Assembly (NCBI RefSeq): GCF_002291145.1
Contig: NZ_NTGE01000095.1
Location: forward strand, 1-64,000
Length of the DNA: 64,000 nucleotides
Origin: Streptomyces sp. SA15
Lineage (GTDB): Bacteria; Actinomycetota; Actinomycetes; Streptomycetales; Streptomycetaceae
Direction of reading: 5' to 3'
This document shows, piece after piece, positions 7,475 through 15,524 of this stretch (position 1 is its first letter; the number at the start of each line of letters is the position of its first letter). The notes beneath the pieces are model-generated. The model made no database searches and was not told the origin of the DNA. It saw only the letters and a program-made list of their open reading frames with translations. A program made the position numbers and the translations under genes.

Positions 7475-7981
7475 CTATGTGTTGCGGCGCTTCTTTGATG
7501 GTTTGCGGGTGCGGCGGGTCGTGCGCTTTTCGTGTTGTTTGAGGGCGGTCTCGTATTCCTCGCGGTGGAGTTTCTCGCCGGGGGCCTCCGTGAGGGAGCG
7601 GACGAAGTACGCGAGGAGGGAGCCGACGAAGCCGATGGCCAGCAGGCCGCGGAGGGAGGCCTGGCGGTCGGGGTCGGGGCGTCTGCTGAAGCCGTCCCAG
7701 GTGTGGCGGAAGGCGAGGGCGCTGCAGATCGCGAACATGGCGACGACCAGGACAGTGACGAAGCCGCCGATGGCCGCGATCTGGATGCCTTCGTAGGCGA
7801 AGCGGAGGACCAGGCAGGAGACGGCCGCGGCGGCCAGGGAGCCGACGGAGGCGGCGATCCGGCGGCGGGTGTAGCCGTGGTCGTGGTTCACCCAGGTGGT
7901 GCCGAAGAAGCGCAGTGGCTCCGGGCGGGGGCCGCCGGTGGAGCCCGCGGGGGTGGGTGGGGTGGGATGTTCGTCGCTCAC
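7475..7981 (-). CDS. small conserved membrane protein, function unknown
   Basis: I do not recognise this 168-residue protein. It has a Pro-rich cytoplasmic N-terminus, three predicted membrane segments (about 42-62, 67-90 and 112-128), and a strongly basic C-terminal tail (EKRTTRRTRKPSKKRRNT) that would stay in the cytoplasm. The GTG at 7981 has GATAAT ending 6 nt upstream (7988-7993), so the mRNA is probably leaderless. It stands alone, divergent from nothing and well separated from its neighbours. Confidence 0.75.
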   Translation of the reverse strand: MSDEHPTPPTPAGSTGGPRPEPLRFFGTTWVNHDHGYTRRRIAASVGSLAAAAVSCLVLRFAYEGIQIAAIGGFVTVLVVAMFAICSALAFRHTWDGFSRRPDPDRQASLRGLLAIGFVGSLLAYFVRSLTEAPGEKLHREEYETALKQHEKRTTRRTRKPSKKRRNT

Positions 7982-8034
7982 CCGTTGATTATCGCGCTGG
8001 GCGGCCCGCGGGCTCCGGTCGGGATCGGAGACGA

Positions 8035-8367
8035 TCAGACGGAACAGCGCGGGCGGATGTAACCGTCGCTGCCCGTGTTCACGTAGGCGTCCGAGACGTA
8101 CTCGCCGTTGTCGATGTTGTCCCAGATGTTCGACGTGCCGTACGGACCCGTCACCGTCGTCCCCGGTGCCTGGCAGAAGATCGGGACCTTGGCGCCCTCG
8201 GGCAGGATGCGGACGACGGTGTAGTTGGTGCCGGGACCGCTGCGGACGTTGAGGCGTACGCCGGGCGCGACGGAGTAGTAGCGCAGGGCCGCCGCGGCGG
8301 TCGTGACGACCTCCGCTTCGGTGCCCGCAGCGCCTTCGGTTCTCTCTTCGGCACGGTCAACAGACAT
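8035..8367 (-). CDS. bacterial SH3-domain protein
   Basis: This 110-residue protein consists essentially of one SH3_3-type domain: YYSVAPGVRLNVRSGPGTNY (about 53-72) contains the LNVRSGPG signature, followed by a beta-barrel pattern ending GSDGYIRPRC. Such domains usually bind cell-wall peptides in secreted proteins, but no signal peptide or membrane segment is present from any in-frame start, so export is unexplained. Two cysteines (in IFCQAP and RPRC) could form a disulfide. The ATG at 8367 has GGGGGAGG about 5 nt upstream, which decides the start over two upstream ATGs. Confidence 0.8.
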   Translation of the reverse strand: MSVDRAEERTEGAAGTEAEVVTTAAAALRYYSVAPGVRLNVRSGPGTNYTVVRILPEGAKVPIFCQAPGTTVTGPYGTSNIWDNIDNGEYVSDAYVNTGSDGYIRPRCSV

Positions 8368-8547
8368 GAAACCTCCCCCGTTTGACCCCATGACTGCCAT
8401 GGGGTCCCGTTGATTCCCCCGAATCACGCCATGAAACACATGTTCGCGATTCGTACAGAGAGGCTAGCAAGCCTCCTCTGTCTCGTACGTGTCATCGACT
8501 AGGCTCCGTGCGTCGCGCGCGCGGACGTACAGCACGGGGGTGGTTCC

Positions 8548-10671
8548 ATGGCGCCACAGCGCAACACCGGAGCGGGCGCGGAAGCGGAACTTCCCGAATA
8601 CGCCGGTCACTACCGTCTGGAGTCGTGTCTGGGCTCCGGCGGCATGGGCGTGGTGCACCTCGCCCGGAGCACCTCGGGGATGAAGGTCGCGGTGAAGGTC
8701 GTCCATGCCGAGTTCGCCAGGGATCCCGAGTTCAGGGGGCGGTTCCGGCAGGAGGTGGGCGCGGCCAGGCGGGTGAGCGGTGCCTTCACCGCGCCCGTCG
8801 TCGACGCCGATCCAGAGGCCGAACGGCCGTGGATGGCCACCCTGTTCATCCCCGGGCCGACCCTCTCCGATCATGTGAAGCGGAACGGGCCCATGGCCCC
8901 GGACCAGTTGCGCCGCCTGATGGCCGGACTGGCCGAGGCGCTGCGCGACATCCATCGGGTCGGCGTGGTGCACCGGGACCTCAAGCCGAGCAATGTGCTG
9001 CTCGCCGAGGACGGACCCAAGGTCATCGACTTCGGCATTTCTCGGCCAAAGGACAGCGAACTGCGGACCGAGACCGGGAAGTTGATCGGGACGCCGCCGT
9101 TCATGGCGCCCGAGCAGTTCCGGCGGCCGCGGGAGGTCGGGCCCGCCGCCGACATCTTCGCGCTCGGGTCCGTGATGGTGCACGCGGCCACGGGGCGCGG
9201 GCCGTTCGACTCCGACAGTCCGTACGTCGTCGCCTACCAGGTCGTGCACGACGAGCCCGACCTGACCGCCGTACCGGAGAACCTCGCGCCGCTCGTGCTG
9301 CGCTGTCTCGCCAAGGAGCCCGAGGACCGGCCCACGCCGGACGAGTTGATGCGGGAGCTGCGGTCGGTGGCGGCCTCGTACGACACGCAGGCGTTCATAC
9401 CGGCGCAGCGGACGGGGGATGCGCCCGAGCCGGAGCCGGAGCCTGCGTCCGAGCCTCGTGCTGAGGGGCCCGAACACAGGCCCAGGAGACGTCTGCGCAG
9501 ACCGGTGGCTCTCGTGGCCGGGGCATTGGGTCTCGCCGCGATCGTCACGCTGGCCGCGGTGAAGCTCACGGACGACCCCAGCAGCACGTCGAAGAGCGGC
9601 GGGAGCACCCCGCCCGCCGCCTCGGCCGGGTTCAGTCCGTGGGAGTCGACGCCGGCGCCCAAGGGCAAGAAGGGGACGCCCCAGTGTTCGTACGGGGCGG
9701 GGAAGCTGCTCTGTGCGCGGTCCGGGCTGGTCTTCGCCCTCGATCCGTCCGACGGCCGCCTGCTGTGGCGGCGCTCCGTCACCGAAACGCGCGGCGGACA
9801 GCCGGTCCTGTCGGGCGGTCTCGTGCAGCCCGCGCTGGATCGGAGCCGGCACCTGGAGGCGTTCGATCCCACCTCGGGCACGACGCGTTGGCAGCAGGAC
9901 GTACCCCCGTACAGCGGGCTGGCGTACGCGGCGGGCGCGCTGCTGCTCACCGGCGTCGACGGCACGGTCACCGGTGTGGACAGCGCCTCGGGCGACACGA
10001 AGTGGAGCCACCGGATACCGGGGCACGAGGCGCCGTACTTCGCCTCCTTCCCCGGAGATCCGCTGGCGTACGCGACGAGCGCGTCCGGCGACGGGACGCG
10101 CACGCGGGTCACCGCGGTGGACCCGGAGACGGGTGACGTGCGCTGGGACGCGTGGCTCAAGGGGAGGCTGAAGCCGGTCGGTGCGGCGGGCGGGGCGGTC
10201 TTCTTCGTCTCCGTCGACGCGGTCTACGGGGACGCGAGGGCCGTGGTGCGCTACACACCGGACGACGGGGCATCGCGGCGGGTGCCGCTGCCCGTTCCGC
10301 TGGAGCAGGCGCATGGCACCGTACGCGGGAGCCTGGTGTACCTCATGGGGTCCGGCGGATCGCTGGTGGCCGTCGACATGGCCGCGGGTGAGCAGCGGTG
10401 GCGCCTGGAAACGGCCGTGACCCGGGGATCGGCACCGGTCGCCGATGGCCGGCATGTGTACGTCACCGCCCCCGACGGGCGGCTGCTCGCCGTGGACGCC
10501 GGTGACGGCAGGCTGGTCGGGCAGACACCACCGCGGTTCGCCAAGAACGCGGACCAGGTCGCCGGTACGGTGCCGACGCCCGTGATCGCCGACGGTCACG
10601 TGTACGCCGGGGCTCCCGACGGGACTGTCTTCGCGGTGGAAGGAAGCGACCCATCCGCCTGGTCGCACTGA
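8548..10671 (+). CDS. membrane Ser/Thr protein kinase with PQQ-like beta-propeller sensor
   Basis: This 707-residue eukaryotic-type kinase contains a glycine-rich loop (GSGGMG, 29-34), catalytic lysine in VAVK (47-50), HRDLKPSN (142-149), DFG (161-163) and APE (187-189), so it looks active. A Pro/Glu-rich juxtamembrane linker (about 295-315) leads to one membrane helix (about 323-343). The extracytoplasmic part (about 375-707) contains repeats such as LVFALDPSDGRLLWRRSV and VAVDMAAGEQRWRLET, typical of PQQ/pyrrolo-quinoline propeller blades, probably acting as a ligand-binding sensor. The gene stands alone and is convergent with ilvD. The ligand and the phosphorylation targets are unknown. 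Confidence 0.93.
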   Translation: MAPQRNTGAGAEAELPEYAGHYRLESCLGSGGMGVVHLARSTSGMKVAVKVVHAEFARDPEFRGRFRQEVGAARRVSGAFTAPVVDADPEAERPWMATLFIPGPTLSDHVKRNGPMAPDQLRRLMAGLAEALRDIHRVGVVHRDLKPSNVLLAEDGPKVIDFGISRPKDSELRTETGKLIGTPPFMAPEQFRRPREVGPAADIFALGSVMVHAATGRGPFDSDSPYVVAYQVVHDEPDLTAVPENLAPLVLRCLAKEPEDRPTPDELMRELRSVAASYDTQAFIPAQRTGDAPEPEPEPASEPRAEGPEHRPRRRLRRPVALVAGALGLAAIVTLAAVKLTDDPSSTSKSGGSTPPAASAGFSPWESTPAPKGKKGTPQCSYGAGKLLCARSGLVFALDPSDGRLLWRRSVTETRGGQPVLSGGLVQPALDRSRHLEAFDPTSGTTRWQQDVPPYSGLAYAAGALLLTGVDGTVTGVDSASGDTKWSHRIPGHEAPYFASFPGDPLAYATSASGDGTRTRVTAVDPETGDVRWDAWLKGRLKPVGAAGGAVFFVSVDAVYGDARAVVRYTPDDGASRRVPLPVPLEQAHGTVRGSLVYLMGSGGSLVAVDMAAGEQRWRLETAVTRGSAPVADGRHVYVTAPDGRLLAVDAGDGRLVGQTPPRFAKNADQVAGTVPTPVIADGHVYAGAPDGTVFAVEGSDPSAWSH

Positions 10672-10691
10672 TGACGCCGGTGGCACGGGAT

Positions 10692-10717
10692 GGGGCCGCC
10701 CCCGACGGGACGGCCCC
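10692..10717. terminator. bidirectional hairpin between kinase gene and ilvD
   Basis: GGGGCCG (10692-10698) pairs with CGGCCCC (10711-10717) around a 12-nt loop in the 60-bp gap between the convergent genes. Confidence 0.6.
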
Positions 10718-10731
10718 TGACAGCAGAAACC

Positions 10732-12585
10732 TCAGCCCAGCCGGCTGACGTCCCGCACGGCGCCCTTGTCCGCACTGGTCGCCATCGCCGCGTACGCCCG
10801 CAGGGCCGCCGAGACCTTCCGGTCCCGGTTCTGAGGGGCGTACACCCCGCCCAGCGCCTGCTCGCGCCGCGCCAGCTCGGCCTCGTCGACCAGCAGGTCG
10901 ATCGTGCGGTTGGGGATGTCGATGCGGATGCGGTCGCCGTCCTCGACGAGAGCGATCGTGCCGCCGGAGGCCGCCTCCGGGGAGGCGTGGCCGATGGACA
11001 GGCCCGAGGTGCCGCCGGAGAAGCGGCCGTCCGTGATCAGGGCGCAGGTCTTGCCGAGGCCGCGGCCCTTGAGGAAGGACGTGGGGTAGAGCATCTCCTG
11101 CATGCCGGGGCCGCCCTTGGGACCCTCGTAGCGGATGACGACGACGTCGCCGTCGGTGACCTGTTTGTTGAGGATCTTCTCGACGGCCTCTTCCTGCGAC
11201 TCGCAGACGACCGCCGGGCCCTCGAAGGTCCAGATCGACTCGTCGACGCCGGCCGTCTTCACCACGCAGCCGTCCACGGCCAGGTTGCCCTTGAGGACCG
11301 CGAGGCCGCCGTCCTTGGAGTACGCGTGCTCGACCGAGCGGATGCAGCCGCCCTCGGCGTCCTCGTCCAGCGCCTCCCAGCGCTCGGACTGGGAGAAGGC
11401 CTCCGCCGAGCGGACACAGCCCGGGGCCGCGTGCCACAGCTCCACGGCCTGAGCGGAGGGCGAGCCGCCGCGGACGTCCCAGGTCTTGAGCCAGTCCGCC
11501 AGGGAAGGGCTGTGGACGGCGTGGACGCCCTCGTTCAGCAGGCCGGCGCGGTGCAGCTCCCCCAGGAGGGCCGGGATGCCGCCGGCGCGGTGCACGTCCT
11601 CCATGTAGTACGTGCGGTCCTTCGCGACGTTCGGGGCGACCTTCGCCAGGCAGGGCACCCGGCGCGAGACGTCGTTGATCTCCTCCAGGCCGAAGGGGAC
11701 GCCCGCCTCCTGGGCCGCCGCCAGCAGGTGCAGGATCGTGTTCGTGGAGCCGCCCATCGCGATGTCCAGGGCCATCGCGTTCTCGAAGGCGGAGAAGGTG
11801 GCGATGTTGCGCGGCAGGACCGTCTCGTCGTCCTGCTCGTAGTAGCGGCGGGTGATGTCCATGACCGTGCGGGCCGCGTCGACGTACAGCCCCTTGCGGG
11901 CCGTGTGGGTGGCCAGGACCGAGCCGTTGCCGGGGAGGGAGAGGCCGATGGCCTCCGTCAGGCAGTTCATCGAGTTGGCGGTGAACATGCCGGAGCAGGA
12001 GCCGCAGGTCGGACAGGCGTTCTCCTCGATACGGAGGATGTCCTCGTCGGAGATCTTGTCGTTGACGGCGTCGGAGATCGCGTCGACCAGGTCGAGCGTG
12101 CGGACCGTGCCGTCGACGAGGGTGGCGCGGCCGGACTCCATCGGGCCGCCGGAGACGAAGACCGTCGGGATGTTCAGGCGCAGGGCCGCCATCAGCATGC
12201 CCGGGGTGATCTTGTCGCAGTTCGAGATGCAGACCAGGGCGTCGGCGCAGTGCGCCTCGACCATGTACTCCACGCTGTCCGCGATCAGGTCGCGGGAGGG
12301 GAGGCTGTAGAGCATGCCGCCGTGGCCCATCGCGATGCCGTCGTCGACCGCGATGGTGTTGAACTCGCGCGGGATGCCGCCGGCCTCGACGATCGCCTCA
12401 CTGACGATCCGGCCGACCGGCTGCAGGTGGGTGTGGCCCGGCACGAACTCCGTGAAGCTGTTCGCGACCGCGATGATCGGCTTGCGGCCGATGTCCGCAC
12501 CGGGTACACCGGAGGCGCGCATAAGGGCGCGGGCGCCCGCCATGTTGCGGCCGTGGGTGACTGTGCGGGACCTCAGCTCGGGCAT
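10732..12585 (-). CDS. ilvD: dihydroxy-acid dehydratase
   Basis: This 617-residue Fe-S enzyme of valine, isoleucine and leucine synthesis dehydrates 2,3-dihydroxy-acids to 2-keto acids. Cysteines of the expected cluster motifs are present in CISNCDK and CPTCGSCSGMF, and the C-terminal part has FSGGTSG. The length equals the long E. coli-type IlvD. The ATG at 12585 (MPELRSRT) has GGAG about 9 nt upstream. A perfect palindrome GACAGCTGTC (12605-12614) and a 9-bp tandem repeat (12621-12650) lie in its leader. The gene appears monocistronic. Confidence 0.96.
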   Translation of the reverse strand: MPELRSRTVTHGRNMAGARALMRASGVPGADIGRKPIIAVANSFTEFVPGHTHLQPVGRIVSEAIVEAGGIPREFNTIAVDDGIAMGHGGMLYSLPSRDLIADSVEYMVEAHCADALVCISNCDKITPGMLMAALRLNIPTVFVSGGPMESGRATLVDGTVRTLDLVDAISDAVNDKISDEDILRIEENACPTCGSCSGMFTANSMNCLTEAIGLSLPGNGSVLATHTARKGLYVDAARTVMDITRRYYEQDDETVLPRNIATFSAFENAMALDIAMGGSTNTILHLLAAAQEAGVPFGLEEINDVSRRVPCLAKVAPNVAKDRTYYMEDVHRAGGIPALLGELHRAGLLNEGVHAVHSPSLADWLKTWDVRGGSPSAQAVELWHAAPGCVRSAEAFSQSERWEALDEDAEGGCIRSVEHAYSKDGGLAVLKGNLAVDGCVVKTAGVDESIWTFEGPAVVCESQEEAVEKILNKQVTDGDVVVIRYEGPKGGPGMQEMLYPTSFLKGRGLGKTCALITDGRFSGGTSGLSIGHASPEAASGGTIALVEDGDRIRIDIPNRTIDLLVDEAELARREQALGGVYAPQNRDRKVSAALRAYAAMATSADKGAVRDVSRLG

Positions 12586-12604
12586 CGTCGCTCGCTCCTT
12601 CAAA

Positions 12605-12650
12605 GACAGCTGTCAGAGTTTTCGGGAATTCCGGGAGTTCTGGGAGTTCT
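12605..12650. repeat. palindrome and 9-bp tandem repeat in ilvD leader
   Basis: GACAGCTGTC (12605-12614) is followed by TTCGGGAA, TTCCGGGAG, TTCTGGGAG and TTCTGAC, a repeat with period 9 (12621-12650). It sits between the ribosome site and the upstream TACGCT -10-like box, inside the likely 5' UTR. Confidence 0.5.
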
Positions 12651-12739
12651 GACTGAGTCGAGCGTACGCCGGTTGCTCCAAGGGGCGGACACCTTGTCCG
12701 GAATGCGGGATGTACGTCTCATCCAGTTGGCGGCTTGGA

Positions 12740-13345
12740 TCAAGGGCCGGTGAGATGCCCCTGCACCACCGGCGCCACCCGCGCGATGATCTGCTCCACG
12801 TCTGCCGAGGCCAGCGGCTCCACCTTGATCACGTACCGGAGCATGGCGATTCCCACGAGCTGCGCCGCCGCGAGCTCGGCGCGCAGCTCCGCGTCCGGGG
12901 CGTCGAGCTCTCCGGCGATACGGCGCAGCAGCTGCGCGGAGACCAGGCGGCGGAAGACGGCGGCCGCGGTCTCGTTGTTCACGGCCGAGCGGACGATCGC
13001 GAGCAGCGGGGTCCGGGTGACCGGGTTCTCCCAGAGGCCGAAGAGGGTGCGGGTCATGCGCTCGCCGACGCAGTCGAGAGGACCCTCCAGGACGGCGTCC
13101 CGCACCTTCAGCGCGGGCGCGAAGGCCACCTCGACGGCCGCCTCGAAGACCTGCTCCTTGGTGCCGAAGTAGTGGTGGACCAGGGCCGAGTCGACGCCCG
13201 CGGCCTTCGCGATGCCGCGCACGGACGTCTTGTCGTAGCCGCGCTCGGAGAACTCCTCGCGGGCCGCGGTCAGGATGCGGTCGCGGGTGTCGGCGGATTC
13301 CGTACGAGGGGGCCGGCCCCGCCTCCGCGCGATGGCGTCGCTCAC
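12740..13345 (-). CDS. TetR-family transcriptional regulator
   Basis: This 201-residue repressor has an N-terminal helix-turn-helix: TRDRILTAAREEFSERGYDK followed by TSVRGIAKAAGVDSALVHHY (about 20-60). Its C-terminal ligand domain resembles TetR_C_11-type regulators. The GTG at 13345 overlaps the stop of the upstream isomerase gene (GTGA, 13345-13342), so the two are translationally coupled and probably act in the same pathway. The ligand is unknown. Confidence 0.9.
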   Translation of the reverse strand: MSDAIARRRGRPPRTESADTRDRILTAAREEFSERGYDKTSVRGIAKAAGVDSALVHHYFGTKEQVFEAAVEVAFAPALKVRDAVLEGPLDCVGERMTRTLFGLWENPVTRTPLLAIVRSAVNNETAAAVFRRLVSAQLLRRIAGELDAPDAELRAELAAAQLVGIAMLRYVIKVEPLASADVEQIIARVAPVVQGHLTGP

Positions 13346-14163
13346 CGCCGGGGCACCTTCACCGCGGAGGCCAGGTGCAGGCGCGTGAAGGCGAGGGCCT
13401 CGGCGAGGTCGGCCTCGCGTTCGGCGCTCGACATCGCCCGCCGGGTGTTGACCTCGATGACGACATGGCCTTCGAAGCCGGTCACGGCGAGACGTTCCAG
13501 CAGCTCGGCACAGGGCTGGGTGCCGCGGCCGGGAACGAGGTGCTCGTCCTTGGCCGAGCCCCTGCCGTCGGCGAGGTGGACGTGGCCGAGGCGGCCGCCC
13601 ATCCGGTCGACCATCTCGAGCGCGTCGGAGCGGGCCGTGGCCGCATGGCTGAGATCGATCGTGAAGTGGCGGTAGTCCTCCTTCGTGACGTCCCAGTCGG
13701 GGGCGTAGGCGAGCATCTCGCGGTCGCGGTAGCGCCAGGGGTACATGTTCTCGACGGCGAACCGCACATCTGTCTCGTTCGCCATGCGCCAGATTCCGGT
13801 GACGAAGTCGCGGGCGTACTGGCGCTGCCAGCGGAAGGGCGGGTGTACGACGACCGTGGTCGCGCCCAGCTTCTCGGCGGCCGCCTGGGCGCGCTGGAGC
13901 TTGACCCAGGGGTCGGTGGACCACACGCGCTGCGTGATGAGCAGGCAGGGGGCGTGTACGGCCAGGATCGGGATCTGGTGGTAGTCGCTGAGCCTGCGCA
14001 GCGCCTCGATGTCCTGGCTGACGGGGTCTGTCCACACCATGACCTCGACGCCGTCGTACCCGAGACGCGCGGCGATCTCGAAGGCCGTCGCCGTCGTCTC
14101 CGGGTAGACGGAGGCCGTGGACAGGGCGACCTTCGCATCCGGGATGCGGACTGGTTCCACCAC
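13342..14163 (-). CDS. sugar phosphate isomerase/epimerase (xylose isomerase-like TIM barrel)
   Basis: This 273-residue protein of the AP_endonuc_2 fold has metal-ligand patterns VHAPCLL, VVHPPFRWQ, VENMYPW, TIDLSHAA, HVHLADG and VIEVNT, each at the end of successive barrel strands. Such proteins isomerise or epimerise sugars or act as nucleases. The context with a coupled TetR regulator favours catabolism of an unknown carbohydrate. I chose GTG at 14163 because TACTCT (14170-14175) ends exactly 6 nt upstream, suggesting a leaderless mRNA; GTG at 14160 is the alternative. Confidence 0.85.
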   Translation of the reverse strand: MVEPVRIPDAKVALSTASVYPETTATAFEIAARLGYDGVEVMVWTDPVSQDIEALRRLSDYHQIPILAVHAPCLLITQRVWSTDPWVKLQRAQAAAEKLGATTVVVHPPFRWQRQYARDFVTGIWRMANETDVRFAVENMYPWRYRDREMLAYAPDWDVTKEDYRHFTIDLSHAATARSDALEMVDRMGGRLGHVHLADGRGSAKDEHLVPGRGTQPCAELLERLAVTGFEGHVVIEVNTRRAMSSAEREADLAEALAFTRLHLASAVKVPRR

Positions 14164-14189
14164 GGAGACAGAGTACGGGTTGCCTCCGG

Positions 14190-14487
14190 CGGTTGGGCGG
14201 GGGGCCTGATCGCCGTTGTGGATTTCGCCATGGGCGGGTACGGGTGGTTTGTGGCTTGTCGCGCCCACGCGGCGGAGCCGCACAGTGTCACAGCCCCGCG
14301 CCCCTTGAGGTCCGCTACGGCGGTTGGGCCGGGGGGCCTCTTCGCCATTGCGGATTTCGCCATGGGGGGTGCGGGTGGTTTGTGGCTTGTCGCGCCCACG
14401 CGGGGGAGCCGCACAGTGTCACAGCCCCGCGCAGGGGCGGTGGCCAAGCGGCGCAAAGGCCCCGGGTGCGCCCCCTGAGGTCCGTTA
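14190..14487. repeat. tandemly duplicated intergenic repeat, about 131 bp per copy
   Basis: Copy 1 (14190-14320) and copy 2 (14321-about 14487) both run CGGTTGGGCSGGGGGCCT, GGATTTCGCCATGG, GTGGTTTGTGGCTTGTCGCG and CACAGTGTCACAGCCCCGCG to TGAGGTCCG. Copy 2 carries about 35 extra bases (GGGGCGGTGGCCAAGCGGCG and onward) near its end. The core resembles a short repeat that I recall as common between Streptomyces genes. The stretch is not coding: matching shadow ORFs on both strands share the duplicated peptide and lack ribosome sites. Confidence 0.85.
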
Positions 14488-15417
14488 CGCCGAGCCCATG
14501 TGGTCGAGGCGCCGCAAGATCACGCCCTCCCTCAGGGCCCACGGGCAGATTTCCGCGCTCTCCACGCCGAACAGGTCCATCGCGCCCTCGGCGACCAGGG
14601 CGCCGGCGAGGAGCTGGCCTGCGCGGCCCTCCGAGACGCCGGGGAGTTCGGCGCGCTGGTCGGCCGTCATGCCCGAGAGTCTCGGCACCCAGGCCTCCAG
14701 GGACTCCCGCTTCAGCTCGCGCTGGACGTAGAGGCCCTCCGTGGAGCGGGCGGCGCCGGCCAGGCGGGCCAGTTGCTTGAAGGTCTTGGACGTGGCGACC
14801 ACGTGGTCGGGGGCGCCGAAGCGGCTGAACTCGCCTACCGTACGGGCGATCTGGGCCCGGACGTGCCGTCGTAGCGCCCTTATGTCGTCCGGGTCCGGTG
14901 GGTCGCCGGGCAGCCAGGACGCGGTCAGGCGACCGGCGCCGAGCGGTAGCGACACCGCCGCGTCGGGTTCCTCGTCGATGCCGTACGCGATCTCCAGGGA
15001 GCCGCCGCCGATGTCGAGGACGAGCAGCTTGCCCGCGGACCAGCCGAACCAGCGGCGGGCGGCGAGGAAGGTGAGACGGGCCTCCTCCGCGCCGGTGAGG
15101 ACCTGGAGTTCGACGCCGGTTTCGGCCTGCACGCGCGCGAGAACGTCGTCGGCGTTGGTGGCCTCCCGGACGGCGGAGGTCGCGAACGGCAGCAGGTCCT
15201 CGACGCCCTTGTCCTCGGCGGCCTGGAGCGCCTCCTGGACGACCATGATCAGTTTCTCGACCCCGTCGGGGCCGATCGCGCCGCCGTCGTCGAGAAGTTG
15301 AGCAAGGCGCAGCTCCGCCTTGTGCGAATGCGCGGGCAGCGGGCGTGCGCCCGGGTGCGCATCCACCACCAGCAGATGCACCGTGTTCGATCCCACGTCG
15401 AGGACACCGAGTCTCAT
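14485..15417 (-). CDS. Ppx/GppA-family phosphatase (exopolyphosphatase-like)
   Basis: This 310-residue protein of the ASKHA fold begins MRLGVLDVGSNTVHLLVVD, the phosphate-binding signature of exopolyphosphatase and ppGpp phosphohydrolase. The second signature, LVLDIGGGSLEIAYG, lies near 145-159. It is the short actinobacterial form without the C-terminal HD domain, so it hydrolyses polyphosphate or a related polyphosphorylated compound; GppA activity is less likely. The ATG at 15417 has TAGCGT ending 7 nt upstream (15425-15430), so the mRNA is probably leaderless. Confidence 0.92.
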   Translation of the reverse strand: MRLGVLDVGSNTVHLLVVDAHPGARPLPAHSHKAELRLAQLLDDGGAIGPDGVEKLIMVVQEALQAAEDKGVEDLLPFATSAVREATNADDVLARVQAETGVELQVLTGAEEARLTFLAARRWFGWSAGKLLVLDIGGGSLEIAYGIDEEPDAAVSLPLGAGRLTASWLPGDPPDPDDIRALRRHVRAQIARTVGEFSRFGAPDHVVATSKTFKQLARLAGAARSTEGLYVQRELKRESLEAWVPRLSGMTADQRAELPGVSEGRAGQLLAGALVAEGAMDLFGVESAEICPWALREGVILRRLDHMGSA

Positions 15418-15524
15418 GTACGGAACGCTACTGCCACCTGCGTCGTCAGCAGTCCCCGGAGCTGGTTCTTGACCTGTCCCTGGCACTGTGCCTGGTCCGG
15501 TCCCGGGCGACTTACCCTGGACGG

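Noticed and set aside
14193..14780. ORFs on both strands across the duplicated intergenic repeat
   Set aside because: Their peptides merely repeat with the DNA duplication, run into the Ppx gene antisense, and have no initiation signals.
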